The translations under genes and the position numbers were made by a program. Under the pieces are notes generated by a model. It was not told the DNA's origin. It did not search any database and worked only from the letters and a program-made list of their open reading frames with translations. This document shows positions 48,661 to 61,170 of a stretch of 64,000 nt of DNA, in pieces. The stretch is from Galeopsis tetrahit (Eukaryota; Streptophyta; Magnoliopsida; Lamiales; Lamiaceae): positions 141,001 through 205,000 of the forward strand of contig CAVLYN010000066.1 in the NCBI GenBank assembly GCA_963675135.1, read 5' to 3'. Numbering within the stretch: the stretch's first letter is position 1; every line of letters begins with the position of its first letter.

Positions 48661-51600
48661 AATCAATTGTGTCGAGACGGTTTTTGAATTTGAGGCCTCG
48701 GGTGCGGAGTTTTTGACATCGTCGCCCATAGTCAAATTGCGCGCACGCTTGTGCGCCGTTTTTACAAAGTTTTCAGATTGCCTCTCGGGTTTGCATTACT
48801 AGCTGAATTGGCCATAGAATCAATTGTGTCGAGACGGTTTTTGAATTTGAGGCCTCGGGTGCGGAGTTTTTGACGTCGTCGCCCATAGCCAAATTGCGCG
48901 CACGCTTGTGCGCCGTTTTTACAAAGTTTTCAAATTGCCTCTCGGGTTTGCATTTCTAGCTAAAATTGGTCATATAATCAATTGTGTCGAGACGGTTTTT
49001 GAATTTGAGGCCTCGGGTGCGGAGTTTTTGACGTCGCCCATATCCAAATTGCGCGCAGGCTTGTGTGCCGTTTTTACAAAGTTTTCAGATTGCCTCTTGG
49101 GTTTGAATTTCCCACTGAATTGGCCATAGAATCAATTGTGTCGAGACGGTTTTTGAATTTGAGGCCTCGGGTGCGGAGTTTTTTACGTCGACGCCCATAG
49201 CCAAATTGCGCGCACGCTTGTGCGCCGTTTTTACAAAGTTTTCAGATTGCCTCTCGGGTTTGCATTTCTAGCTGAATTCGCCATAGAATCAATTTTGTCG
49301 AGATGGTTTTTGAATTTGAGGCCTCGGGTGCGGAGTTTTTGACGTCGTCGCCCCTAACCAAATTGCGCGCACGCTTGTGCGCCGTTTTTACAAAGTTTTC
49401 AGATTGCCATTCGGGTTTGCATTTCTAGCTGAATTGGCCATAGAATCAATTGTGTCGAGACGGTTTTTGAATTTGAGGCCTCGGGTGCGGAGTTTTTGAC
49501 GTCGTCGCCCATAGCCAAATTGCGCGCACGCTTGTGCGCCGTTTTTACAAAGTCTTCAGATTGCCTCTCGGGTTTGCATTTCTAGCTGAATTGGGCATAG
49601 AATCAATTGTGTTGAGACGGTTTTTGAATTTGAGGCCTCGGGTGCGGAGTTTTTGACGTCGTCGCCCATAGTCAAATTGCGCGCACGGTTGTGCGCCGTT
49701 TTTACAAAGTTTTCAGATTGCCTCTCGGGTTTGCATTTCTAGCTGAATTGGCCATAGAATCAATTGTGTCAAGACGGTTTTTGAATTTGAGGCCTCGGGT
49801 GCGGAGTTTTTTACGTCGCCCATATCCAAATTGCGCGCAGGCTTGTGTGCCGTTTTTACAAAGTTTTCAGATTGCCTCTTGGGTTTGAATTTCCCACTGA
49901 ATTGGCCATAGAATCAATTGTGTCGAGACGGTTTTTGAATTTGAGGCCTCGGGTGCGGAGTTTTTGACGTCGTCGCCCATATCCAAATTGCGCTCAGGCT
50001 TGTGCGCCGTTTTTACAAAGTTTTCAGATTGCCTCTCGGGTTTGAATTTCCCACTGAATTGGCCATAGAATCAATTGTGTCAAGACGGTTTTTGAATTTG
50101 AGGCCTCGGGTGCGGAGTTTTTGACGTCGTCGCCCATATCCAAATTGCGCTCAGGCTTGTGCGCCGTTTTTACAAAGTTTTCAGATTGCCTCTCGGGTTT
50201 GAATTTCCCACTGAATTGGCCATAGAATCAATTGTGTCGAGACGGTTTTTGAATTTGAGGCCTCGGGTGCGGAGTTTTTGACATCGTCGCCCATAGTCAA
50301 ATTGCGCGCACGCTTGTGCGCCGTTTTTACAAAGTTTTCAGATTGCCTCTCGGGTTTGCATTACTAGCTGAATTGGCCATAGAATCAATTGTGTCGAGAC
50401 GGTTTTTGAATTTGAGGCCTCGGGTGCGGAGTTTTTTACGTCGTCGCCCATAGACAAATTGCGCGCACGCTTGTGCGCCGTTTTTACAAAGTTTTCAAAT
50501 TGCCTCTCGGGTTTGCATTTCTAGCTAAAATTGGTCATATAATCAATTGTGTCGAGACGGTTTTTGAATTTGAGGCCTCGGGTGCGGAGTTTTTGACGTC
50601 GCCCATATCCAAATTGCGCGCAGGCTTGTGTGCCGTTTTTACAAAGTTTTCAGATTGCCTCTTGGGTTTGAATTTCCCACTGAATTGGCCATAGAATCAA
50701 TTGTGTCGAGACGGTTTTTGAATTTGAGGCCTCGGGTGCGGAGTTTTTTACGTCGACGCCCATAGCCAAATTGCGCGCACGCTTGTGCGCCGTTTTTACA
50801 AAGTTTTCAGATTGCCTCTCGGGTTTGCATTTCTAGCTGAATTCGCCATAGAATCAATTTTGTCGAGATGGTTTTTGAATTTGAGGCCTCGGGTGCGGAG
50901 TTTTTGACGTCGTCGCCCCTAACCAAATTGCGCGCACGCTTGTGCGCCGTTTTTACAAAGTTTTCAGATTGCCATTCGGGTTTGCATTTCTAGCTGAATT
51001 GGCCATAGAATCAATTGTGTCGAGACGGTTTTTGAATTTGAGGCCTCGGGTGCGGAGTTTTTGACGTCGTCGCCCATAGCCAAATTGCGCGCACGCTTGT
51101 GCGCCGTTTTTACAAAGTCTTCAGATTGCCTCTCGGGTTTGCATTTCTAGCTGAATTGGGCATAGAATCAATTGTGTTGAGACGGTTTTTGAATTTGAGG
51201 CCTCGGGTGCGGAGTTTTTGACGTCGTCGCCCATAGTCAAATTGCGCGCACGGTTGTGCGCCGTTTTTACAAAGTTTTCAGATTGCCTCTCGGGTTTGCA
51301 TTTCTAGCTGAATTGGCCATAGAATCAATTGTGTCGAGACGGTTTTTGAATTTGAGGCCTCGGGTGCGGAGTTTTTTACGTCGCCCATATCCAAAATTGC
51401 GCGCAGGCTTGTGTGCCGTTTTTACAAAGTTTTCAGATTGCCTCTTGGGTTTGAATTTCCCACTGAATTGGCCATAGAATCAATTGTGTCGAGACGGTTT
51501 TTGAATTTGAGGCCTCGGGTGCGGAGTTTTTGACGTCGTCGCCCATAGTCAAATTGCGCGCACGCTTGTGCGCCGTTTTTACAAAGTTTTCAGATTGCCA

Positions 51601-51800
51601 TTCGGGTTTGCATTTCTAGCTGAATTGGCCATAGAATCAATTATGTCGAAACGGTTTTTGAATTTGAGGCCTCGGGTGCGGAGTTTTTGACGTCGTCGCC
51701 CATAGTCAAATTGCGCGCACGGTTGTGCGCCGTTTTTACAAAGTTTTCAGATTGCCTCTCGGGTTTGCATTTCTAGCTGAATTGGCCATAGAATCAATTG
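48660..51800 (+). repeat. 10-mer HOR, 1565-bp period, two copies
   Basis: GAATTC at 49274 and 50839, cassette heads near 48908 and 50473, GACATCG near 48716 and 50281, and the private ACAAAGTCTTCAG near 49549 and 51114 are all 1565 bp apart. The length is 10 x 157 - 5, as expected from one 155-bp cassette monomer (-2) and one hybrid monomer lacking 3 bp (near 49815 and 51376). The second copy has one extra A in CCAAAATTGCG near 51391. Confidence 0.82.
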
Positions 51801-52159
51801 TGTCGAGACGGTTTTTGAATTTGAGGCCTCGGGTGCGGAGTTTTTGACTTCGTCGCCCATAGCCAAATTGCGCGCACGCTTGTGCGCCGTTTTTACAAAG
51901 TTTTCAAATTGCCTCTCGGGTTTGCATTTCTAGCTAAAATTGGTCATATAATCAATTGTGTCGAGACGGTTTTTGAATTTGAGGCCTCGGGTGCGGAGTT
52001 TTTAACGTCGTCGCCCATATCCAAATTGCGCTCAGGCTTGTGCGCCGTTTTTACAAAGTTTTCAGATTGCCTCTCGGGTTTGAATTTCCCACTGAATTGG
52101 CCATAGAATCAATTGTGTCGAGACGGTTTTTGAATTTGAGGCCTCGGGTGCGGAGTTTT

Positions 52160-54950
52160 TGACATCGTCGCCCATAGTCAAATTGCGCGCACGCTTGTGC
52201 GCCGTTTTTACAAAGTTTTCAGATTGCCTCTCGGGTTTGCATTATTAGCTGAATTGGCCATAGAATCAATTGTGTCGAGACGGTTTTTGAATTTGAGGCC
52301 TCGGGTGCGGAGTTTTTGACGTCGTCGCCCATAGCCAAATTGCGCGCACGCTTGTGCGCCGTTTTTACAAAGTTTTCAAATTGCCTCTCGGGTTTGCATT
52401 TCTAGCTAAAATTGGTCATATAATCAATTGTGTCGAGACGGTTTTTGAATTTGAGGCCTCGGGTGCGGAGTTTTTGACGTCGCCCATATCCAAATTGCGC
52501 GCAGGCTTGTGTGCCGTTTTTACAAAGTTTTCAGATTGCCTCTTGGGTTTGAATTTCCCACTGAATTGGCCATAGAATCAATTGTGTCGAGATGGTTTTT
52601 GAATTTGAGGCCTCGGGTGCGGAGTTTTTTACGTCGACGCCCATAGCCAAATTGCGCGCACGCTTGTGCGCCGTTTTTACAAAGTTTTCAGATTGCCTCT
52701 AGGGTTTGCATTTCCAGCTGAATTCGCCATAGAATCAATTTTGTCGAGATGGTTTTTGAATTTGAGGCCTCGGGTGCGGAGTTTTTGACGTCGTCGCCCC
52801 TAACCAAATTGCGCGCACGCTTGTGCGCCGTTTTTACAAAGTTTTCAGATTGCCATTCGGGTTTGCATTTCTAGCTGAATTGGCCATAGAATCAATTGTG
52901 TCGAGACGGTTTTTGAATTTGAGGCCTCGGGTGCGGAGTTTTTGACGTCGTCGCCCATAGCCAAATTGCGCGCACGCTTGTGCGCCGTTTTTACAAAGTT
53001 TTCAGATTGCCTCTCGGGTTTGCATTTCTAGCTGAATTGGGCATAGAATCAATTGTGTTGAGACGGTTTTTGAATTTGAGGCCTCGGGTGCGGAGTTTTT
53101 GACATCGTCGCCCATAGTCAAATTGCGCGCACGCTTGTGCGCCGTTTTTACAAAGTTTTCAGATTGCCTCTCGGGTTTGCATTACTAGCTGAATTGGCCA
53201 TAGAATCAATTGTGTCGAGACGGTTTTTGAATTTGAGGCCTCGGGTGCGGAGTTTTTGACGTCGTCGCCCATAGCCAAATTGCGCGCACGCTTGTGCGCC
53301 GTTTTTACAAAGTTTTCAAATTGCCTCTCGGGTTTGCATTTCTAGCTAAAATTGGTCATATAATCAATTGTGTCGAGACGGTTTTTGAATTTGAGGCCTC
53401 GGGTGCGGAGTTTTTGACGTCGCCCATATCCAAATTGCGCGCAGGCTTGTGTGCCGTTTTTACAAAGTTTTCAGATTGCCTCTTGGGTTTGAATTTCCCA
53501 CTGAATTGGCCATAGAATCAATTGTGTCGAGACGGTTTTTGAATTTGAGGCCTCGGGTGCGGAGTTTTTTACGTCGACGCCCATAGCCAAATTGCGCGCA
53601 CGCTTGTGCGCCGTTTTTACAAAGTTTTCAGATTGCCTCTCGGGTTTGCATTTCTAGCTGAATTCGCCATAGAATCAATTTTGTCGAGATGGTTTTTGAA
53701 TTTGAGGCCTCGGGTGCGGAGTTTTTGACGTCGTCGCCCCTAACCAAATTGCGCGCACGCTTGTGCGCCGTTTTTACAAAGTTTTCAGATTGCCATTCGG
53801 GTTTGCATTTCTAGCTGAATTGGCCATAGAATCAATTGTGTCGAGACGGTTTTTGAATTTGAGGCCTCGGGTGCGGAGTTTTTGACGTCGTCGCCCATAG
53901 CCAAATTGCGCGCACGTTTGTGCGCCGTTTTTACAAAGTTTTCAGATTGCCTCTCGGGTTTGCATTGCTAGCTGAATTGGGCATAGAATCAATTGTGTTG
54001 AGACGGTTTTTGAATTTGAGGCCTCGGGTGCGGAGTTTTTGACGTCGTCGCCCATAGTCAAATTGCGCGCACGGTTGTGCGCCGTTTTTACAAAGTTTTC
54101 AGATTGCCTCTCGGGTTTGCATTTCTAGCTGAATTGGCCATAGAATCAATTGTGTCGAGACGGTTTTTGAATTTGAGGCCTCGGGTGCGGAGTTTTTGAC
54201 GTCGTCGCCCATAGCCAAATTGCGCGCACGCTTGTGCGCCGTTTTTACAAAGTTTTCAAATTGCCTCTCGGGTTTGCATTTCTAGCTAAAATTGGTCATA
54301 TAATCAATTGTGTCGAGACGGTTTTTGAATTTGAGGCCTCGGGTGCAGAGTTTTTGACGTCGCCCATATCCAAATTGCGCGCAGGCTTGTGTGCCGTTTT
54401 TACAAAGTTTTCAGATTGCCTCTTGGGTTTGAATTTCCCACTGAATTGGCCATAGAATCAATTGTGTCGAGACGGTTTTTGAATTTGAGGCCTCGGGTGC
54501 GGAGTTTTTTACGTCGACGCCCATAGCCAAATTGCGCGCACGCTTGTGCGCCGTTTTTACAAAGTTTTCAGATTGCCTCTCGGGTTTGCATTTCTAGCTG
54601 AATTCGCCATAGAATCAATTTTGTCGAGATGGTTTTTGAATTTGAGGCCTCGGGTGCGGAGTTTTTGACGTCGTCGCCCCTAACCAAATTGCGCGCACGC
54701 TTGTGCGCCGTTTTTACAAAGTTTTCAGATTGCCATTCGGGTTTGCATTTCTAGCTGAATTGGCCATAGAATCAATTGTGTCGAGACGGTTTTTGAATTT
54801 GAGGCCTCGGGTGCGGAGTTTTTGACGTCGTCGCCCATAGCCAAATTGCGCGCACGCTTGTGCGCCGTTTTTACAAAGTTTTCAGATTGCCTCTCGGGTT
54901 TGCATTTCTAGCTGAATTGGGCATAGAATCAATTGTGTTGACACGGTTTT
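52160..54950 (+). repeat. 6-mer HOR with cassette, 940-bp period, three copies
   Basis: GAATTC at 52720, 53660 and 54600, cassette heads near 52354, 53294 and 54234, and GAATTGGGCATAG near 53035, 53975 and 54915 repeat every 940 bp (6 x 157 - 2). This is the shortest HOR containing the full cassette and the densest run of EcoRI-type sites in the window. Confidence 0.85.
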
Positions 54951-56230
54951 TGAATTTGAGGCCTCGGGTGCGGAGTTTTTGACGTCGTCGCCCATAGTCA
55001 AATTGCGCGCACGGTTGTGCGCCGTTTTTACAAAGTTTTCAGATTGCCTCTCGGGTTTGCAGTTCAAGCTGAATTGGCCATAGAATCAATTTTTTTGAGA
55101 CGGTTTTTGAATTTGAGGCCTCGGGTGCGGAGTTTTTGACGTCGTCGCCCCTAACCAAATTGCGCGCACGCTTGTGCGCCGTTTTTACAAAGTTTTCAGA
55201 TTGCCATTCGGGTTTGCATTTCTAGCTGAATTGGCCATAGAATCAATTGTGTCGAGACGGTTTTTGAATTTGAGGCCTCGGGTGCGGAGTTTTTGACGTC
55301 GTCGCCCATAGCCAAATTGCGCGCACGCTTGTGCGCCGTTTTTACAAAGTTTTCAGATTGCCATTCGGGTTTGCATTTCTAGCTGAATTGGCCATAGAAT
55401 CAATTATGTCGAAACGGTTTCTGAATTTGAGGCCTCGGGTGCGGAGTTTTTGACGTCGTCGCCCATAGTCAAATTGCGCGCACGGTTGTGCGCCGTTTTT
55501 ACAAAGTTTTCAGATTGCCTCTCGGGTTTGCATTTCTAGCTGAATTGCCATAGAATCAATTTTTTTGAGACGGTTTTTGAATTTGAGGCCTCGGGTGCGG
55601 AGTTTTTGACGTCGTCGCCCCTAACCAAATTGCGCGCACGCTTGTGCACCGTTTTTACAAAGTTTTCAGATTGCCATTCGGGTTTGCATTTCTAGCAGAA
55701 TTCGCCATAGAATCAATTTTGTCGAGATGGTTTTTGAATTTGAGGCCTCGGGTGCTGAGTTTTTGACGTCGTCGCCCCTAACCAAATTGCGCGCACGCTT
55801 GTGCGCCGTTTTTACAAAGTTTTCAGATTGCCATTCGGGTTTGCATTTCTAGCTGAATTGGCCATAGAATCAATTGTGTCGAAACGGTTTTTGAATTTGA
55901 GGCCTCGGGTGCGGAGTTTTTGACGTCGTCGCCCATAGTCAAATTGCGCGCACGGTTGTGCGCCGTTTTTACAAATTTTTCAGATTGCCTCTCGGGTTTG
56001 CATTTCTAGCTGAATTGGCCATAGAATCAATTGTGTCGAGACGGTTTTTGAATTTGAGGCCTCGGGTGCGGAGTTTTTGACGTCGTCGCCCATAGCCAAA
56101 TTGCGCGCACGCTTGTGCGCCGTTTTTACAAAGTTTTCAGATTGCCATTCGGGTTTGCATTTCCAGCTGAATTGGCCATAGAATCAATTGTGTCGAGACG
56201 GTTTTTGAATTTGAGGCCTCGGGTGCGGAG
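54950..56230 (+). repeat. Irregular stretch with an orphan EcoRI-type monomer
   Basis: No long period fits well. The GAATTC at 55698 is the only one not preceded at 366 bp by a cassette head. The monomer before it is the CCCCTAACC type with GTGCACCG, not the GTCGAC type. A single-base loss, GAATTGCCATAG, lies near 55544. These suggest a recombination joint between two HOR types. Confidence 0.65.
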
Positions 56231-59200
56231 TTTTTGACGTCGTCGCCTTTAACCAAATTGCGCGCACGCTTGTGCGCCGTTTTTACAAAGTTTTCAGATT
56301 GCCATTCGGGTTTGCATTTCTAGCTAAAATTGGTCATATAATCAATTGTGTCGAGACGGTTTTTGAATTTGAGGCCTCGGGTGCGGAGTTTTTGACGTCG
56401 CCCATATCCAAATTGCGCGCAGGCTTGTGTGCCGTTTTTACAAAGTTTTCAGATTGCCTCTTGGGTTTGAATTTCCCACTGAATTGGCCATAGAATCAAT
56501 TGTGTCGAGACGGTTTTTGAATTTGAGGCCTCGGGTGCGGAGTTTTTTACGTCGACGCCCATAGCCAAATTGCGCGCACGCTTGTGCGCCGTTTTTACAA
56601 AGTTTTCAGATTGCCTCTCGGGTTTGCATTTCTAGCAGAATTCGCCATAGAATCAATTTTGTCGAGATGGTTTTTGAATTTGAGGCCTCGGGTGCGGAGT
56701 TTTTGACGTCGTCGCCCCTAACCAAATTGCGCGCACGCTTGTGCGCCGTTTTTACAAAGTTTTCAGATTGCCATTCAGGTTTGCATTTCTAGCTGAATTG
56801 GCCATAGAATCAATTGTGTCGAAACGGTTTTTGAATTTGAGGCCTCGGGTGCGGAGTTTTTGACGTCGTCGCCCATAGTCAAATTGCGCGCACGGTTGTG
56901 CGCCGTTTTTACAAAGTTTTCAGATTGCCTCTCGGGTTTGCATTTCTAGCTGAATTGGCCATAGAATCAATTGTGTTGAGACGGTTTTTGAACTTGAGGC
57001 CTCGGGTGCAGAGTTTTTGACGTCGTCGCCCATAGTCAAATTGCGCGCACGGTTGTGCGCCGTTTTTACAAAGTTTTCAGATTGCCTCTCGGGTTTGCAT
57101 TTCTAGCTGAATTGGCCATAGAATCAATTTTTTTGAGACGGTTTTTGAATTTGAGGCCTCGGGTGCGGAGTTTTTAACGTCGTCGCCCCTAACCAAATTG
57201 CGCGCACGCTTGTGCGCCGTTTTTACAAAGTTTTCAGATTGCCATTCGGGTTTGCACTTCTAGCTGAATTGGCCATAGAATCAATTATGTCGAAACGGTT
57301 TTTGAATTTGAGGCCTCGGGTGCGGAGTTTTTGACGTCGTCGCCCATAGTCAAATTGCGCGCACGGTTGTGCGCCGTTTTTACAAAGTTTTCAGATTGCC
57401 TCTCGGGTTTGCACTTCTAGCTGAATTGGCCATAGAATCAATTTTTTTGAGACGGTTTTTGAATTTGAGGCCTCGGGTGCGGAGTTTTTGACGTCGTCGC
57501 CCCTAACCAAATTGCGCGCACGCTTGTGCGCCGTTTTTACAAAGTTTTCAGATTGCCATTCGGGTTTGCATTTCTAGCTGAATTGGCCATAGAATCAATT
57601 ATGTCGAAACGGTTTTTGAATTTGAGGCCTCGGGTGCGGAGTTTTTGACGTCGTCGCCCATAGTCAAATTGCGCGCACGCTTGTGCGCCGTTTTTACAAA
57701 GTTTTCAGATTGCCATTCGGGTTTGCATTTCTAGCTGAATTGGCCATAGAATCAATTATGTCAAAACGGTTTTTGAATTTGAGGCCTCGGGTGCGGAGTT
57801 TTTGACGTCGTCGCCCATAGTCAAATTGCGCGCACGGTTGTGCGCCGTTTTTACAAAGTTTTCAGATTGCCTCTCGGGTTTGCATTTCTAGCTGAATTGG
57901 CCATAGAATCAATTGTGTTGAGACGGTTTTTGAACTTGAGGCCTCGGGTGCAGAGTTTTTGACGTCGTCGCCCATAGTCAAATTGCGCGCACGGTTGTGC
58001 GCCGTTTTTACAAAGTTTTCAGATTGCCTCTCGGGTTTGCATTTCTAGCTGAATTGGCCATAGAATCAATTTTTTTGAGACGGTTTTTGAATTTGAGGCC
58101 TCGGGTGCGGAGTTTTTAACGTCGTCGCCCCTAACCAAATTGCGCGCACGCTTGTGCGCCGTTTTTACAAAGTTTTCAGATTGCCATTCGGGTTTGCACT
58201 TCTAGCTGAATTGGCCATAGAATCAATTATGTCGAAACGGTTTTTGAATTTGAGGCCTCGGGTGCGGAGTTTTTGACGTCGTCGCCCATAGTCAAATTGC
58301 GCGCACGGTTGTGCGCCGTTTTTACAAAGTTTTCAGATTGCCTCTCGGGTTTGCACTTCTAGCTGAATTGGCCATAGAATCAATTTTTTTGAGACGGTTT
58401 TTGAATTTGAGGCCTCGGGTGCGGAGTTTTTGACGTCGTCGCCCCTAACCAAATTGCGCGCACGCTTGTGCGCCGTTTTTACAAAGTTTTCAGATTGCCA
58501 TTCGGGTTTGCATTTCTAGCTGAATTGGCCATAGAATCAATTATGTCGAAACGGTTTTTGAATTTGAGGCCTCGGGTGCGGAGTTTTTGACGTCGTCGCC
58601 CATAGTCAAATTGCGCGCACGCTTGTGCGCCGTTTTTACAAAGTTTTCAGATTGCCATTCGGGTTTGCATTTCTAGCTGAATTGGCCATAGAATCAATTA
58701 TGTCGAAACGGTTTTTGAATTTGAGGCCTCGGGTGCGGAGTTTTTGACGTCGTCGCCCATAGTCAAATTGCGCGCACGGTTGTGCGCCGTTTTTACAAAG
58801 TTTTCAGATTGCCTCTCGGGTTTGCATTTCTAGCTGAATTGGCCACAGAATCAATTGTGTCGAGACGGTTTTTGAATTTGAGGCCTCGGGTGCGGAGTTT
58901 TTGACTTCGTCGCCCATAGCCAAATTGCGCGCACGCTTGTGCGCCGTTTTTACAAAGTTTTCAAATTGCCTCTCGGGTTTGCATTTCTAGCTAAAATTGG
59001 TCATATAATCAATTGTGTCGAGACGGTTTTTGAATTTGAGGCCTCGGGTGCGGAGTTTTTGACGTCGTCGCCCATATCCAAATTGCGCTCAGGCTTGTGC
59101 GCCGTTTTTACAAAGTTTTCAGATTGCCTCTCGGGTTTGAATTTCCCACTGAATTGGCCATAGAATCAATTGTGTCGAGACGGTTTTTGAATTTGAGGCC

Positions 59201-61170
59201 TCGGGTGCGGAGTTTTTGACATCGTCGCCCATAGTCAAATTGCGCGCACGCTTGTGCGCCGTTTTTACAAAGTTTTCAGATTGCCTCTCGGGTTTGCATT
59301 ACTAGCTGAATTGGCCATAGAATCAATTGTGTCGAGACGGTTTTTGAATTTGAGGCCTCGGGTGCGGAGTTTTTTACGTCGTCGCCCATAGCCAAATTGC
59401 GCGCACGCTTGTGCGCCGTTTTTACAAAGTTTTCAAATTGCCTCTCGGGTTTGCATTTCTAGCTAAAATTGGTCATATAATCAATTGTGTCGAGACGGTT
59501 TTTGAATTTGAGGCCTCGGGTGCGGAGTTTTTGACGTCGCCCATATCCAAATTGCGCGCAGGCTTGTGTGCCGTTTTTACAAAGTTTTCAGATTGCCTCT
59601 TGGGTTTGAATTTCCCACTGAATTGGCCATAGAATCAATTGTGTCGAGACGGTTTTTGAATTTGAGGCCTCGGGTGCGGAGTTTTTTACGTCGACGCCCA
59701 TAGCCAAATTGCGCGCACGCTTGTGCGCCGTTTTTACAAAGTTTTCAGATTGCCTCTCGGGTTTGCATTTCTAGCTGAATTCGCCATAGAATCAATTTTG
59801 TCGAGATGGTTTTTGAATTTGAGGCCTCGGGTGCGGAGTTTTTGACGTCGTCGCCCCTAACCAAATTGCGCGCACGCTTGTGCGCCGTTTTTACAAAGTT
59901 TTCAGATTGCCATTCGGGTTTGCATTTCTAGCTGAATTGGCCATAGAATCAATTGTGTCGAGACGGTTTTTGAATATGAGGCCTCGGGTGCGGAGTTTTT
60001 GACGTCGTCGCCCATAGGCAAATTGCGCGCACGCTTGTGCGCCGTTTTTACAAAGTTTTCAGATTGCCTCTCGGGTTTGCATTTCTAGCTGAATTGGGCA
60101 TAGAATCAATTGTGTTGAGACGGTTTTTGAATTTGAGGCCTCGGGTGCGGAGTTTTTGACGTCGTCGCCCATAGTCAAATTGCGCGCACGGTTGTGCGCC
60201 GTTTTTACAAAGTTTTCAGATTGCCTCTCGGGTTTGCATTTCAAGCTGAATTGGCCATAGAATCAATTTTTTTGAGACGGTTTTTGAATTTGAGGCCTCG
60301 GGTGCGGAGTTTTTGACGTCGTCGCCCCTAACCAAATTGCGCGCACGCTTGTGCGCCGTTTTTACAAAGTTTTCAGATTGCCATTCGGGTTTGCATTTCT
60401 AGCTGAATTGGCCATAGAATCAATTGTGTCGAAACGGTTTTTGAATTTAAGGCCTCGGGTGCGGAGTTTTTGACGTCGTCGCCCATAGTCAAATTGCGCG
60501 CACGGTTGTGCGCCGTTTTTACAAAGTTTTCAGATTGCCTCTCGGGTTTGCATTTCCAGCTAAAATTGGTCATATAATCAATTGTGTCGAGACGGTTTTT
60601 GAATTTGAGGCCTCGGGTGCGGAGTTTTTGACGTCGCCCATATCCAAATTGCACGCAGGCTTGTGTGTCGTTTTTACAAAGTTTTCAGATTGCCTCTTGG
60701 GTTTGAATTTCCCACTGAATTGGCCATAGAATCAATTGTGTCGAGACGGTTTTTGAATTTGAGGCCTCGGGTGCGGAGTTTTTGACGTCGTCGCCCCTAA
60801 CCAAATTGCGCGCACGCTTGTGCGCCGTTTTTACAAAGTTTTCAGATTGCCATTCGGGTTTGCATTTCTAGCTGAATTGGCCATAGAATCAATTGTGTCG
60901 AAACGGTTTTTGAATTTGAGGCCTCGGGTGCGGAGTTTTTGACGTCGTCGCCCATAGTCAAATTGCGCGCACGGTTGTGCGCCGTTTTTACAAAGTTTTC
61001 AGATTGCCTCTCGGGTTTGCATTTCTAGCTGAATTGGCCATAGAATCAATTGTGTCGAGACGGTTTTTGAATTTGAGGCCTCGGGTGCGGAGTTTTTGAC
61101 GTCGTCGCCCATAGCCAAATTGCGCGCACGCTTGTGCGCCGTTTTTACAAAGTTTTCAGATTGCCATTCG
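56230..61170 (+). repeat. Long block, first copy (offset 5019 bp), with inner 6-mer duplication
   Basis: Cassette head near 56272, GAATTC at 56638, GCCATTCAGG near 56769 and AACTTGAGG near 56990 recur 5019 bp later (61291, 61657, 61788, 62009). Inside, 940-bp copies begin near 56960 and 57900: AACTTGAGG, GTTTTTAACG with CCCCTAACC (57174, 58114), and the CACTTCTAG pairs. One copy has GTCAAAACGG near 57761. The right-hand block lacks this extra 6-mer. Confidence 0.75.
60508..60900 (+). repeat. Cassette head without SalI- and EcoRI-type monomers
   Basis: The CACGCAGG...GTGTGTCG form of the 155-bp monomer lies near 60555-60710 and is followed by AATTTCCCACTG. It then joins directly to a CCCCTAACC monomer, and no GAATTC is found at the expected 60874. 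This head type otherwise belongs to the 16-33 kb zone, so its presence here suggests transfer of a short tract by conversion or exchange. Confidence 0.6.

Noticed and set aside
55536..55560. One-base loss in GAATTGCCATAG as a frameshift in a gene
   Set aside because: There is no gene here; it is a single-base length variant of one monomer.
16137..60654. Minus-strand open frames of 61-93 codons
   Set aside because: They overlap the + strand frames, cover the same monomers in reverse, and are present or absent according to a few satellite variants. No recognisable product.
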